From contig NZ_CP150269.1 in NCBI RefSeq assembly GCF_037976825.1, forward strand, positions 2,059,501 to 2,123,500: 64,000 nt of DNA, in the 5' to 3' direction. Of this stretch, positions 1-8,319 are shown in pieces. The translations under genes were made by a program, and so were the position numbers. The notes under the pieces are model-generated. The model was not told the origin of the DNA. It saw nothing but the letters and a program-made list of their open reading frames with translations, and searched no databases. Numbering within the stretch: position 1 is the stretch's first letter; each line of letters starts with the position of its first letter. The stretch comes from Paenibacillus sp. FSL K6-1330 (lineage in GTDB: Bacteria > Bacillota > Bacilli > Paenibacillales > Paenibacillaceae).

Positions 1-1013
1 GGGATGAAGAAGCGTTGACCAGGCTGTTGGCTGATCTGCAAATAAGCGGGGCCGATATGGCGTTATCAGGTTTTGACGAGGAAGAGATCAGTGACCTGGT
101 GGCTGAGTTCGGCATTGTACCAGATACGGAGATTGAGGATCCGGTTGTGGAGGATGACTTCGACGTTCAAGGGGCACTTGATGACATCCGGGAGCCGGAG
201 ACGCAACGGGGAGATATTTGGCAACTTGGTCCTCACCGATTGATGTGTGGTGATTCAACCAGCAATGAGGATGTAAGCTGCTTGATGGATGGTCAACTGG
301 CAGCACTGGTTGTGACAGACCCACCATATAACGTGGCCGTTGAAAGTGACTCTTCCCGTCTGGCCGCTGACGGCCGGGAGACAATAGTGAACGACAACAT
401 GCCCGCAGAGGAATTTGCGGGCTTTTTGCATTCCGTATTTGAGAGGTATGCCGAACATATGGGGCCGACGGCCGCGATATACGTCTTTCATCCATCTTCT
501 TACCAGCGACAGTTCGAGGAAGCCATGAACGCAGCAGGCATTGTCATCCGGAGTCAATGCGTATGGGTGAAGAACGCGGCTTCATTCGGCTGGTCGCAGT
601 ACCGCTGGCAGCATGAGCCGGTATTCTACGCTCATATAAAAGGAAAGGCCCCAGCTTGGTACGGCGACCGCCGACAGACCACGGTATGGCGCGCTGGTCT
701 CCCTTTGGAGGAACCTGAACCATCCACGGTCTGGGAAGTGTCCCGTGGTGATGTCGGCAAGTACGTTCATCCGACACAAAAGCCGCTGGAACTGCTGGCC
801 ATACCAATCAAGAACAGCAGTCGTCCAGGTAACACCGTGGTCGATCTCTTTGGAGGCAGCGGATCCACTTTGATGACCTGTGATCAACTTGATCGGCCCT
901 GCCGGACCATGGAGATTGATCCAAAATTCTGCGACGTCATCAAACGACGATACCAGGAGGCAACCGGCATTGAACCTGTTCTTATCCATCGTGTTGTTAC
1001 CACAACACAATAA
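1..1013 (+). CDS. Phage DNA adenine/cytosine-N4 methyltransferase, 5'-truncated by window edge
   Basis: The reading frame is open to the first base of the window, so the gene starts upstream. A TTG at 15 is only an internal codon. The visible part first shows an acidic segment, then the catalytic DPPY motif (about residue 103 counted from base 15), and near the C-terminus the FGGSGST S-adenosylmethionine motif. That order (DPPY before FxGxG) is the beta class of amino-methyltransferases. The N-terminal residues resemble the end of a ParB-like domain, which commonly precedes this methylase in Firmicutes phages; that part is inference. No restriction endonuclease partner lies next to it, so it probably modifies phage DNA as an orphan enzyme to escape host restriction. 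Confidence 0.88.
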   Translation, partial: DEEALTRLLADLQISGADMALSGFDEEEISDLVAEFGIVPDTEIEDPVVEDDFDVQGALDDIREPETQRGDIWQLGPHRLMCGDSTSNEDVSCLMDGQLAALVVTDPPYNVAVESDSSRLAADGRETIVNDNMPAEEFAGFLHSVFERYAEHMGPTAAIYVFHPSSYQRQFEEAMNAAGIVIRSQCVWVKNAASFGWSQYRWQHEPVFYAHIKGKAPAWYGDRRQTTVWRAGLPLEEPEPSTVWEVSRGDVGKYVHPTQKPLELLAIPIKNSSRPGNTVVDLFGGSGSTLMTCDQLDRPCRTMEIDPKFCDVIKRRYQEATGIEPVLIHRVVTTTQ

Positions 1014-1016
1014 AAA

Positions 1017-1038
1017 GGAGGACGCTGTAACGTCCTCC
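1017..1038 (+). terminator. Perfect 8-bp hairpin after methylase (weak terminator or processing hairpin)
   Basis: GGAGGACG at 1017-1024 pairs perfectly with CGTCCTCC at 1031-1038 around a 6-nt loop, starting 3 nt after the methylase stop. No T-run follows, so it may stabilise or pause the transcript rather than terminate it. Confidence 0.5.
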
Positions 1039-1063
1039 CCTTGATCCAGGGTATCCCCCGGCT

Positions 1064-1111
1064 GAGATAGCGGCCCGCCGCGCGCGGCATTTTGCAGACA
1101 TCCGCTATCTC
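1064..1111. repeat. Nested inverted repeat between methylase and next gene
   Basis: A 10-bp perfect inverted repeat (GAGATAGCGG at 1064-1073, CCGCTATCTC at 1102-1111) encloses a 12-nt GC palindrome at 1077-1088. The whole could fold as a long stem with an inner hairpin. It lies 37 nt upstream of the small gene at 1148. Its role is unknown: it could be an RNA structure or a DNA-protein site. Confidence 0.55.
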
Positions 1112-1147
1112 GCATTCCATCATAACGGAAAGCCGAGGGGAACGACA

Positions 1148-1363
1148 ATGGGAACACCTGAGAATAAAGAATTGCTTATGCAGCATGAGCTTCAAGTCAT
1201 GGAAGGTATCCTCGAGAGCAAGGAACAATACCGGAAGATCGTCAAGGCTGGAATAGCCAAGTGGGTGAAGGATTTTCAGGAAGGTCGGATTGAGATCAAG
1301 ACGGTGGATGATCTGAAAAAGCTCATTGAGATTGATATCGAGCTGCAGAAGGATGAATTATGA
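1148..1363 (+). CDS. Small phage protein of unknown function upstream of terminase
   Basis: This 71-residue, highly charged, largely helical protein starts at ATG 1148 behind the ribosome binding site GAGGGG. It has no signal peptide, membrane segment or cysteine motif. Its place between a DNA methylase and the terminase genes suggests an early-to-late junction gene, but I do not recognise the family. Its last 6 bases overlap the end of the convergent gene on the minus strand. It is supported by length, the start signal and a base composition like its neighbours; no function is proposed. Confidence 0.7.
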   Translation: MGTPENKELLMQHELQVMEGILESKEQYRKIVKAGIAKWVKDFQEGRIEIKTVDDLKKLIEIDIELQKDEL

Positions 1364-2041
1364 TGTTTTCCTTTCTTGTTCAATCTGTTCAACGATGAGA
1401 CAATGCCTTTTAATCTGACTTTCTTTAAGTGTGTCTAACAGCGTGAAAGATAAAGCGAAAATAAAAATTGAAAGACAAATGAATGATAAACTACCTATTG
1501 ACTCTAATCCAGTTTGTAATGTTTGTAATATTTTTTCGATATTTGCTGTCCAACCGAAATAATCTGCTTCTTTTAATGCTGTATTTCTTTCTTCAAATCC
1601 TAACAAGGCAATAGAGATCGTAACAGTTACGGTCACTAAAGTTACGGAAATAGTTACTACAAGTTTTATCAGCAATTCTATTGAATTATTTAGATATGAG
1701 TTTTTTGAATTTCTTTCCTTCAAGTGTAGCTTTGCGAGCATAAATTCAAATGGTTTTAGCTCTTTGTACAAAAAGTATAAATCCCTTGTTTTCGTATAAG
1801 TTGTGATAACACCATCTTCCGAGTCCCTAAATAAAAAAAATGAATCAATGGCATTAGAAGAAAATAAAAACTTGAAATAGTTAATTTCTCTAAATGGCTT
1901 GTTTAGCGTGACCGTGAGAAAAGAATAGTAAAGATAACATGAAAGTAGCAAGATAAACGCTATTGCTATCAATATTAGATAAATCAAAATAGTCCGACCT
2001 TTCCATGAGAATTGATAATAATATCGGAAAAACTGCATCAA
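1358..2041 (-). CDS. Membrane protein of unknown function, antisense inside the late region
   Basis: The 227-residue product has three likely membrane segments, near residues 19-41, 125-148 and 183-204, with a charged cytoplasmic C-terminus. The gene is much richer in A+T than the flanking phage genes and runs against them, between a small gene and the terminase. That is typical of a moron, a cargo gene acquired separately and expressed from the lysogen. The start is uncertain: two adjacent ATGs at 2036-2041 lack a clear ribosome binding site. A role in superinfection exclusion would fit a lysogen-expressed membrane protein, but this is conjecture. No known domain is recognised. Confidence 0.65.
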   Translation of the reverse strand: MMQFFRYYYQFSWKGRTILIYLILIAIAFILLLSCYLYYSFLTVTLNKPFREINYFKFLFSSNAIDSFFLFRDSEDGVITTYTKTRDLYFLYKELKPFEFMLAKLHLKERNSKNSYLNNSIELLIKLVVTISVTLVTVTVTISIALLGFEERNTALKEADYFGWTANIEKILQTLQTGLESIGSLSFICLSIFIFALSFTLLDTLKESQIKRHCLIVEQIEQERKTS

Positions 2042-2071
2042 AAGTTAATATGGGGGTGGTGATGGTGTAGC

Positions 2072-2953
2072 ATGGCTAGAGAAAGAAGTCCTAATCGGGA
2101 CAAGGCAAAGCAAATGTGGTTGGAGAGCGGTGGGACGATGAAGCTTAAGGACATCGCCGCCGCTCTTTCTATTGGGGAGACCCAGGTCCGAAAGTGGAAA
2201 TCTCAAGATAAGTGGGCTGCAGATTTGAATAGTAACGTTACCAATGAATCAAAAGGTAACGTTACTAAACGAGGCGCCCCCAAAGGGAACAAAAACGCAG
2301 TCGGTAACCGCGGGGGAGCTCCTGCAGGTAACAAACGAGCTGTTGGCAATAAGGGCGGTCCCGGTGGGCCACTAAAAAACAAGAAAGCCGTTACCACGGG
2401 CGAGTTTGAAACGATTTGGATGGATGCACTGGAAGAGGATGAGCAGGACCTTGTTGATCAAGTCGACACCGATCCGATTCAACAGGCTGATGAAACTATT
2501 AAATTGCTGTCTATTCGAGAGCGCCGCATGCTTCAACGGATCGGTAAGCTGATGAATGGTTTGACCGAGAAGCAACGAAGGGTCCTGAACGAGCTTAAAG
2601 GGATCAAGGATGTAATGACCGTACATGATGAGAAATCAGGTACCACAAAGACAATCCCTGTTACCCGGACCGAGATGGTTGAATCTCAAGTTGAAGAGAC
2701 GGAGTATCGAGCCATTGACGACATCCTGAAGATCGAAGATGCATTGACCCGAGTCCAGGCTCAAAAGCTCAAAGCGGCGGAATTGAAGAATCGCCTGATT
2801 GATGACGAGAAGCAGATTCGTACAGCTCTTCTGCAGATCGAATTGAACAAGCAACAAGGCGCTGCGGGTGCAACGCAAAGCTGGACCGACGCCCTAAAGG
2901 AAATTGCACAGCGTCGTAGAGCTAAGCAGGCGGAGGCGTTAGCAGATGAGTAA
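2072..2953 (+). CDS. Terminase small subunit (PBSX XtmA-like)
   Basis: This 293-residue protein should bind the packaging start site on phage DNA and hand it to the large subunit. Residues 22-47 form a helix-turn-helix (KLKDIAAALSIG followed by a QVRKWKSQ recognition helix). A basic Gly/Asn/Lys linker follows (about 68-110, GNKNAVGN-type repeats), and then a long helical C-terminal half suited to oligomerisation. This layout is typical of XtmA/YqaS-type small subunits. The start ATG lies 12 nt after a G-rich stretch (GGGGGTGGTG). The end overlaps the large-subunit gene by 8 bp, indicating translational coupling. Confidence 0.88.
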   Translation: MARERSPNRDKAKQMWLESGGTMKLKDIAAALSIGETQVRKWKSQDKWAADLNSNVTNESKGNVTKRGAPKGNKNAVGNRGGAPAGNKRAVGNKGGPGGPLKNKKAVTTGEFETIWMDALEEDEQDLVDQVDTDPIQQADETIKLLSIRERRMLQRIGKLMNGLTEKQRRVLNELKGIKDVMTVHDEKSGTTKTIPVTRTEMVESQVEETEYRAIDDILKIEDALTRVQAQKLKAAELKNRLIDDEKQIRTALLQIELNKQQGAAGATQSWTDALKEIAQRRRAKQAEALADE

Positions 2954-4364
2954 GCCGTATAACGTTGTCACTGATCTGCTCGATCTATATTGGGATGACC
3001 CGGTTGCTTTTGCTGAGGACATGATGGGCTTTGATCCGGACAATTGGCAACGTGATGTCATGATGGATGTGGCTCAATTCCCGAGGACCAGTGTCCGATC
3101 TGGTCAGGGTGTTGGGAAGACAGGTCTTGAGGCTGCATTGGTCATTTGGTTTCTGTGCTGCCGTCCTAATCCCAAAGTGGTATGTACGGCGCCAACCAAG
3201 CAGCAGCTGCATGACGTTCTTTGGGCAGAGGTATCCAAGTGGCTGGAGAACTCCATGGTCAAGAATCTCCTGAAGTGGACAAAGACCAAGGTCTATATGG
3301 TAGGCCATGAACAGCGGTGGTTTGCCACGGCCAGGACGGCCAACAAACCCGAGAACATGCAGGGTTTCCATGAGGATTACATGTTGTTTGTCGTCGATGA
3401 AGCTTCAGGCGTAGCGGACCCGATCATGGAAGCCATTCTGGGCACCTTGTCTGGCGCAGAAAACAAATTGTTGATGTGTGGAAACCCGACTCGTACGAGT
3501 GGGGTTTTTTATGATTCTCACAATCGGGACCGCAGCCGATTCCGTTCTCATAAGGTGGATAGCCGTAGCAGTAAGCGGGCCAGCAAAGAGAACATTCAGA
3601 TGCTGATCGACAAGTACGGTGCTGATAGTGATGTTGTCCGTGTCCGCGTATATGGAGAATTCCCAAAAGCGGAAGCAGATGCATTTATCCCTCTGGAGCT
3701 TGTCGAGCTGGCTACAGGAACAGTTGTCGAACCGATCGGTGACACTCTTCATCTGGGCGTTGACGTCGCACGCTTTGGTGACGATGAAACGATTATCGCA
3801 CCGAGAATCGGTATGAAAGTATTTGATCTCAAACGATACAACAAGCAGGACACTATGGTGACTGCGGGTCAGGTATTTAGTATTGGGAGGGACATGCTTA
3901 ACACCTTTCCACAACTGGAGTTTGTCGAGATCAAAGTCGATGATAGCGGGGTTGGTGGCGGCGTCACAGACAGGCTGAATGAGGTAATCGCAGAGGAAGG
4001 AATGTATGGTTGGCGGGTAATCCCAGTTAACAACGGGAGTAAACCCACTGACGATGAAGTCGAGCATTATGAGAATCGCGGGACAGAAGCTTGGGCTGTT
4101 GTTCGGGATGTTCTGCAAGAATGTTTTTCAAAACATATGCAGGGTGAACCTATCAGTGTTGAGCTGCCGAACGATGAACGGCTAATCACTCAGCTAACGC
4201 AGCGCAAATACAGGATGACCAGCAAAGGGAAGCTTGCTCTCGAACGCAAAGAAGACATGAAAAAGCGCGGGCTTGATTCTCCTGACCGTGCGGATGCTGT
4301 CGTCCTGTCATTCGTAACCGATAAAGCACTCCAGTACACGAATCAACGGCCTGCAGGCTGGTAG
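2946..4364 (+). CDS. Terminase large subunit (ATPase and nuclease)
   Basis: This is the packaging motor that drives DNA into the prohead and cuts it. The 472-residue protein has the ATPase domain first: Walker A SGQGVGKT at 52-59 and Walker B LFVVDEA at 147-153. The RNase H-like nuclease domain follows, with VDVARFGDDE at 272-281, VDDSG at 331-335 and DSPDRADA at 444-451 supplying the acidic metal ligands. All key residues are present and the length is normal. It is translationally coupled to the small subunit and followed by the portal gene, the classic packaging order. Confidence 0.95.
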   Translation: MSKPYNVVTDLLDLYWDDPVAFAEDMMGFDPDNWQRDVMMDVAQFPRTSVRSGQGVGKTGLEAALVIWFLCCRPNPKVVCTAPTKQQLHDVLWAEVSKWLENSMVKNLLKWTKTKVYMVGHEQRWFATARTANKPENMQGFHEDYMLFVVDEASGVADPIMEAILGTLSGAENKLLMCGNPTRTSGVFYDSHNRDRSRFRSHKVDSRSSKRASKENIQMLIDKYGADSDVVRVRVYGEFPKAEADAFIPLELVELATGTVVEPIGDTLHLGVDVARFGDDETIIAPRIGMKVFDLKRYNKQDTMVTAGQVFSIGRDMLNTFPQLEFVEIKVDDSGVGGGVTDRLNEVIAEEGMYGWRVIPVNNGSKPTDDEVEHYENRGTEAWAVVRDVLQECFSKHMQGEPISVELPNDERLITQLTQRKYRMTSKGKLALERKEDMKKRGLDSPDRADAVVLSFVTDKALQYTNQRPAGW

Positions 4365-4380
4365 AAGGAAGGTGAATAGA

Positions 4381-5880
4381 ATGACGATCATTTACAGCAA
4401 AAAGAGCTTTCCGCCGCCGCCATTTGATCTAGAAATCGGGATGATGCAGTATTACCGGCTTCTGTACGAGGGCGAACATGCAGAGATCTTCCCGAGGGCT
4501 CAGTTGGTAACGAAGGAGCACCGGTTGGTCCGGCGGCGTGTCGGTGTGCGGTCCTGGCGGCAGGTCGAGAAAGTGTTCAGTGCAGATCGCCAATACATTG
4601 TGGCCAACTTCAGCAGCCTTGTCGCTGAGGTGCCGGCGGATCTCCTGAACCGGTCGCTCGGGAACATTTCAGCCGATACGGAGGAAGGGCCGGAGCTGGA
4701 ATTCGTGTCCACTGTCGTATCAGCCAGTAAGCCGAATGAGAAGGTTTGGTCTGCTGTAGTACAGACTCAGGTTGACGGAATGGTCGCCTACCGGATCCGA
4801 AGGGATGGTTCCGGTGTAGTATGGTTCGAATGGATTCTAGGGGATCGTTACTTCCCTCATGACGATGATCGCGGTGTTGATATCGCTTGGATCGAAGAAT
4901 GGGGCGAAGATAGCCGGAAAGATCGTTTCCTGAGGGTTGAGCGGCAACGGATTGATGCAAATGGTCTGACCATTGAGCAACTGGTCTTTAAGATGGAGGG
5001 TGACAAGGTCACTGATCAGGTCGATATTAATGAGTACGCTGCTGAATATAAGTTGGACATTCCAGAGGATGCAGAGCTTCCGGGAGTAAACGAATTGCTA
5101 TGTGGTGCGATTACCAATGAGGACACATTGTTACATCCTCGTGGGCGGTCCGCACTCCGAAACATTGATGGCCTGCAGGAAGAAATCAACTGGACCATCA
5201 CCCGAGACAGCGTTGTTTTTGAGAAGCATGGGAAGCCGAAGCTGGCTATTCCGAAAGGTCTTTGGGATACCGTAGCCAACGACAACAACAAGCATTACGG
5301 AGGGCACTTCGTTCGTAACGCTGACCTTGAGGTGGTCAGCTACAATGAGAACAACGGAGCAGTGCCTATGTATATCACTTGGGATGCCAAGACACAGCAA
5401 AGCTTTGAACACGTTGCACGTTTGATCAAGTACATGCTGGCCATAAGTAAAACTTCACCCCAAGCAGCTGGCCTGGAAGATGGCAAAGGTGATTCTGGGG
5501 TTGCGCTACTCTACCTTTGGATTCAATCGGTCATTAAGGCCGAGGCGATTCAATCAAAGTTCGATGCAGCTATTAAAGCAGCCATAAGGAAGTGCATGAT
5601 CCTCGAAAATGCGATCGGGAATCAAAATCTTGAAGTTAACGATCCTGTGGTCGAGTGGGGGGAACTGCTGCCGAAGGCAGACAGCGAGAAGGATACAGAA
5701 GAAATCGAGAAGTATGCCGGCGGTGTGCAATCATTGGAGACGACGGTCCGTCGTATGCATCCGGATTGGTCAGAGGAGGCAATTATGGCTGAGATCCAGA
5801 AGATCCATGACGAGCAGACGGTTGACTCGATGAATCCAACCTATACGCAGCCGCCGCGGGTGAACTTGGGTGGTAGCTAA
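4381..5880 (+). CDS. Phage portal protein
   Basis: The portal ring forms the DNA entry vertex of the capsid and docks the terminase. The 499-residue protein has the length and the position (directly after the large terminase subunit) of SPP1 gp6-like portals. The N-terminal tyrosine-rich region, a central beta-rich wing and helical C-terminal stretch (about 330-440) fit that family. An in-frame GTG lies at 4372, but the Shine-Dalgarno GAAGGAAGG ends about 8 nt before ATG 4381, so that start is preferred. The stop overlaps the ATG of the minor capsid gene by one base. Confidence 0.88.
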   Translation: MTIIYSKKSFPPPPFDLEIGMMQYYRLLYEGEHAEIFPRAQLVTKEHRLVRRRVGVRSWRQVEKVFSADRQYIVANFSSLVAEVPADLLNRSLGNISADTEEGPELEFVSTVVSASKPNEKVWSAVVQTQVDGMVAYRIRRDGSGVVWFEWILGDRYFPHDDDRGVDIAWIEEWGEDSRKDRFLRVERQRIDANGLTIEQLVFKMEGDKVTDQVDINEYAAEYKLDIPEDAELPGVNELLCGAITNEDTLLHPRGRSALRNIDGLQEEINWTITRDSVVFEKHGKPKLAIPKGLWDTVANDNNKHYGGHFVRNADLEVVSYNENNGAVPMYITWDAKTQQSFEHVARLIKYMLAISKTSPQAAGLEDGKGDSGVALLYLWIQSVIKAEAIQSKFDAAIKAAIRKCMILENAIGNQNLEVNDPVVEWGELLPKADSEKDTEEIEKYAGGVQSLETTVRRMHPDWSEEAIMAEIQKIHDEQTVDSMNPTYTQPPRVNLGGS

Positions 5881-6929
5881 TGGCTGATGCTGATAAACTC
5901 ATTGCTCTTTATACACAGGCTGGGGAACGGCTGATCCAACTGATCCGGTCCTTAGAGCTTGGTAGCTACACGCAGCGGAGGAAACAGCGGCTGCTGGAGC
6001 AGATCGATGAGATCCTTTCCGAATTGACAGACGGATCTGCTCAAAGTATGTCTGAACTGTTGGCCGAGGCATATAAAGAGGGTTCCCGCGAAGCATCGAG
6101 CAGTATGATGACTCAGGGGATGGTGGAGAATCAAATCAATACCGTACTGGAACCCATCATTCATCAGCAAGCTGTTCAAGCGATCATGGACGATACCTTT
6201 TTCCGAATCCTTGAGGCGACTGATAACATGTCTCAGGATGCGAAGCATCGGGTGGAGGAGGTTGTCCGGGCGGCGACAGAGCGGATATTGGCCGAAGGGG
6301 TCAGCCGACGAGAAGCGACCAAAGAAGCCGTTGCAAAGATGACTGAGCAAGGTATAACAGGAATTGTAGCCAAGAACGACGCACGGATCCCAGCGGATAA
6401 GTACATGAACGGCGTTGTCCAATACAATCTCCGGAAGGCACACGTCACTGGGGCTGAGAACACGATCGTTCAGAACGGTCTTGACCTGGTCTATGTGAAC
6501 TACGTGGGGATAACCTGTGAATATTGTGCAAAATACCAGGGCCGCGTGTATAGCATCAGCGGCAATGATTCGCGGTACCCGAAACTGGAAATCCGCCCGC
6601 CATACCATGCCCATTGCGTCCATTCTATAAGTGCTTGGATTGAGGAATATCAAACTCCTGAGGAAATCGAGCACATGATAGTCGTATCAAACCGCCCATT
6701 CACGGATAATCGTACTGAGGCGAACATTCGACGGTACAACGAGATCCAACTGGACAAATCCCGAAAGAATGAGACACGCAAACAGTGGATGAGATACAAG
6801 GCTGTGCTGCCGAATGACACACCGAATTTACGGCAGTTCGCCAGTTTAAAAGCCCGGGGCACCAAAAAATACACCGAACTACAGGAATTATATCGTAAAG
6901 CAAATGCAGCGATTAAGGCGGAGGCTTAA
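5880..6929 (+). CDS. Phage minor capsid protein (minor capsid 2 / SPP1 gp7 class)
   Basis: This 349-residue protein probably joins the portal and travels with the DNA or seals the head. The N-terminal 200 residues are helical. A C-terminal domain (about 200-262) carries CEYCAKYQGR and, further on, PPYHAHCVHS, the Cys/His-rich signature of phage minor capsid proteins in the Mu gpF/SPP1 gp7 group. It directly follows the portal gene with a 1-nt overlap, which is the usual position. The cysteine/histidine cluster suggests a bound metal, an inference from spacing only. Confidence 0.82.
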   Translation: MADADKLIALYTQAGERLIQLIRSLELGSYTQRRKQRLLEQIDEILSELTDGSAQSMSELLAEAYKEGSREASSSMMTQGMVENQINTVLEPIIHQQAVQAIMDDTFFRILEATDNMSQDAKHRVEEVVRAATERILAEGVSRREATKEAVAKMTEQGITGIVAKNDARIPADKYMNGVVQYNLRKAHVTGAENTIVQNGLDLVYVNYVGITCEYCAKYQGRVYSISGNDSRYPKLEIRPPYHAHCVHSISAWIEEYQTPEEIEHMIVVSNRPFTDNRTEANIRRYNEIQLDKSRKNETRKQWMRYKAVLPNDTPNLRQFASLKARGTKKYTELQELYRKANAAIKAEA

Positions 6930-7082
6930 ATGAAAAAGAAGTTTATTATTGAAGTTGATATTGTCGACGGGTCTGTTGATTATAAGAACCCTGATGAACT
7001 CAACTATTTTGAGGTTCTTGGTGCAATTGAATTCGTGAAGTTGATGATTTCGAATAAGTTTGATAACGAAGTCGCTGAATAG
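6930..7082 (+). CDS. Small acidic phage protein, 50 residues, unknown
   Basis: ATG 6930 follows the minor capsid stop immediately (TAA then ATG), with GGAGG just upstream inside the preceding gene. The product is a 50-residue acidic protein with no cysteine, signal or membrane segment. It lies between the minor capsid and scaffold genes and uses similar codons. Tight coupling and a good ribosome binding site make it likely real. The function is not recognised. Confidence 0.6.
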   Translation: MKKKFIIEVDIVDGSVDYKNPDELNYFEVLGAIEFVKLMISNKFDNEVAE

Positions 7083-7169
7083 GCGGCTTTTCTTTTGTCC
7101 AAACCGTGGCATGACTTTAAACTGCTATGCGAGGAAGCCTACCCGGGCATAAAACAGGAGGATGAAAAG

Positions 7170-7889
7170 ATGTACGAATATATCGCAAGACGTTTTCCTT
7201 TGAAATTGAACCTGCAGCTCTTTGCTGCTGACGATGGTGCCAGCGGAGGGGCAGGCGGCGAAGGTGGCGGCGGAGATGGAGCAGGGGGAAGCGGCGGTGA
7301 TGGTGGTAGCGCCGGTAACGGCGAGAAGACGTTTACTCAAGCGGAACTCGATCAGCATGTACAGCAACGCGTTGCGCGTGCTGAGAAGGCTGCTCAGAAA
7401 GCTCTGGCTAAGCAACTGGGTTTTGACTCAGTGGAAGCCATGCAAGCCGCCGTTAAGCCGACGGAGAAGCAAGACAAAGAAGGGAAACTTGATCCTGCGG
7501 AAGTCGATCGTCTGGTCGATGAGAAAATCAAGGCGCGTGAAAAGGAGCAGAACGACAAGACCTTCAAACGTTTGCTAAATGCCGAGGTTAAGGTGATGGC
7601 GAATGAACTCGGGTTCGCCGATTGGGAGGACGCAGCTGCACTCGCAGACCTGTCCGCCGTAAAGGAGAACGACAAGGGTGAGCTGGAGGGCGTGAAAGAA
7701 GCACTCGAGGCATTAGCCAAGAAGAAACCGCATCTGTTGAAAGCCAAACAGGGCAGTGGCCGGATCGGTGCAAATGTACCGAACTCCCAAGAGCAAAAAC
7801 AGAAGAAGCATGAAGATATCGTTAATCTTGCAAAAAGCCGCGGAGTGATCGGTGGACAAACTGTGAATGACCCGTGGGCAAGAAAATAA
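7170..7889 (+). CDS. Capsid scaffolding protein
   Basis: The 239-residue protein is Glu/Lys/Ala rich and mostly helical after residue 50, with a Gly-rich linker at about 27-50, as expected for an internal scaffold that shapes the prohead and then leaves. Near the N-terminus it carries LKLNLQLFA, a motif often seen in Firmicutes phage scaffold or capsid proteins. ATG 7170 is chosen because AGGAGG ends 8 nt upstream; an upstream in-frame TTG at 7095 has no such site. No protease signature is seen here or nearby, so assembly is likely protease-free. It is followed by decoration and major capsid genes. Confidence 0.82.
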   Translation: MYEYIARRFPLKLNLQLFAADDGASGGAGGEGGGGDGAGGSGGDGGSAGNGEKTFTQAELDQHVQQRVARAEKAAQKALAKQLGFDSVEAMQAAVKPTEKQDKEGKLDPAEVDRLVDEKIKAREKEQNDKTFKRLLNAEVKVMANELGFADWEDAAALADLSAVKENDKGELEGVKEALEALAKKKPHLLKAKQGSGRIGANVPNSQEQKQKKHEDIVNLAKSRGVIGGQTVNDPWARK

Positions 7890-7904
7890 GGAGGGGACTA
7901 TTCA

Positions 7905-8282
7905 ATGAGATTGCAACCTAGACAACGTGTAATTGTTCAGGATGAATATGAAATCTTGGCATCGTTTGAAGTCGTCCGTGAGGTGACCAATGGTATCACC
8001 ATTGATTCGGCAGCCGTTACCGCGGATGCCAATGGCGACAAAATCATCAAGAAAGGCATGCCGATGGCGAAGGTGACGGCATCGGGCAAATTTGTACCCT
8101 ATGATCCGGCTGGAACCGATGGCAGCCAAAACCCGACCGTTATCCTGAAGCGCACGGTCAACGTCAAAGACGGTGACCATGTAGTCGGTGGCTATGAAGT
8201 TGGTAAGTTTATCACCGAGCGTATTCCGGTTACTGTCGACGACACGCTGCGCGAGAAAATGCCGCACATTGTTTTTGCCTAA
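7905..8282 (+). CDS. Capsid decoration/stabilisation protein (lambda gpD-like role)
   Basis: This 125-residue protein is small, beta-rich and without cysteines. It starts at ATG 7905 behind AAGGAGGGG. Its location between scaffold and major capsid genes matches lambda-type D proteins, which bind three-fold sites on the expanded shell. Valine- and glycine-rich segments and a PYDPAG loop fit a small beta-tulip fold. The assignment rests mainly on position and length; an alternative is another small head protein. A 37-nt gap with GAAAGGAAGG precedes the capsid gene. Confidence 0.65.
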   Translation: MRLQPRQRVIVQDEYEILASFEVVREVTNGITIDSAAVTADANGDKIIKKGMPMAKVTASGKFVPYDPAGTDGSQNPTVILKRTVNVKDGDHVVGGYEVGKFITERIPVTVDDTLREKMPHIVFA

Positions 8283-8319
8283 TTCCATTACTCTTATAGA
8301 TGAAAGGAAGGAAACTATA

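Noticed and set aside
1..1013. Complete methylase starting at TTG 15
   Set aside because: The frame is open to the window edge and the N-terminal part typical of the family is missing, so the gene is cut by the window.
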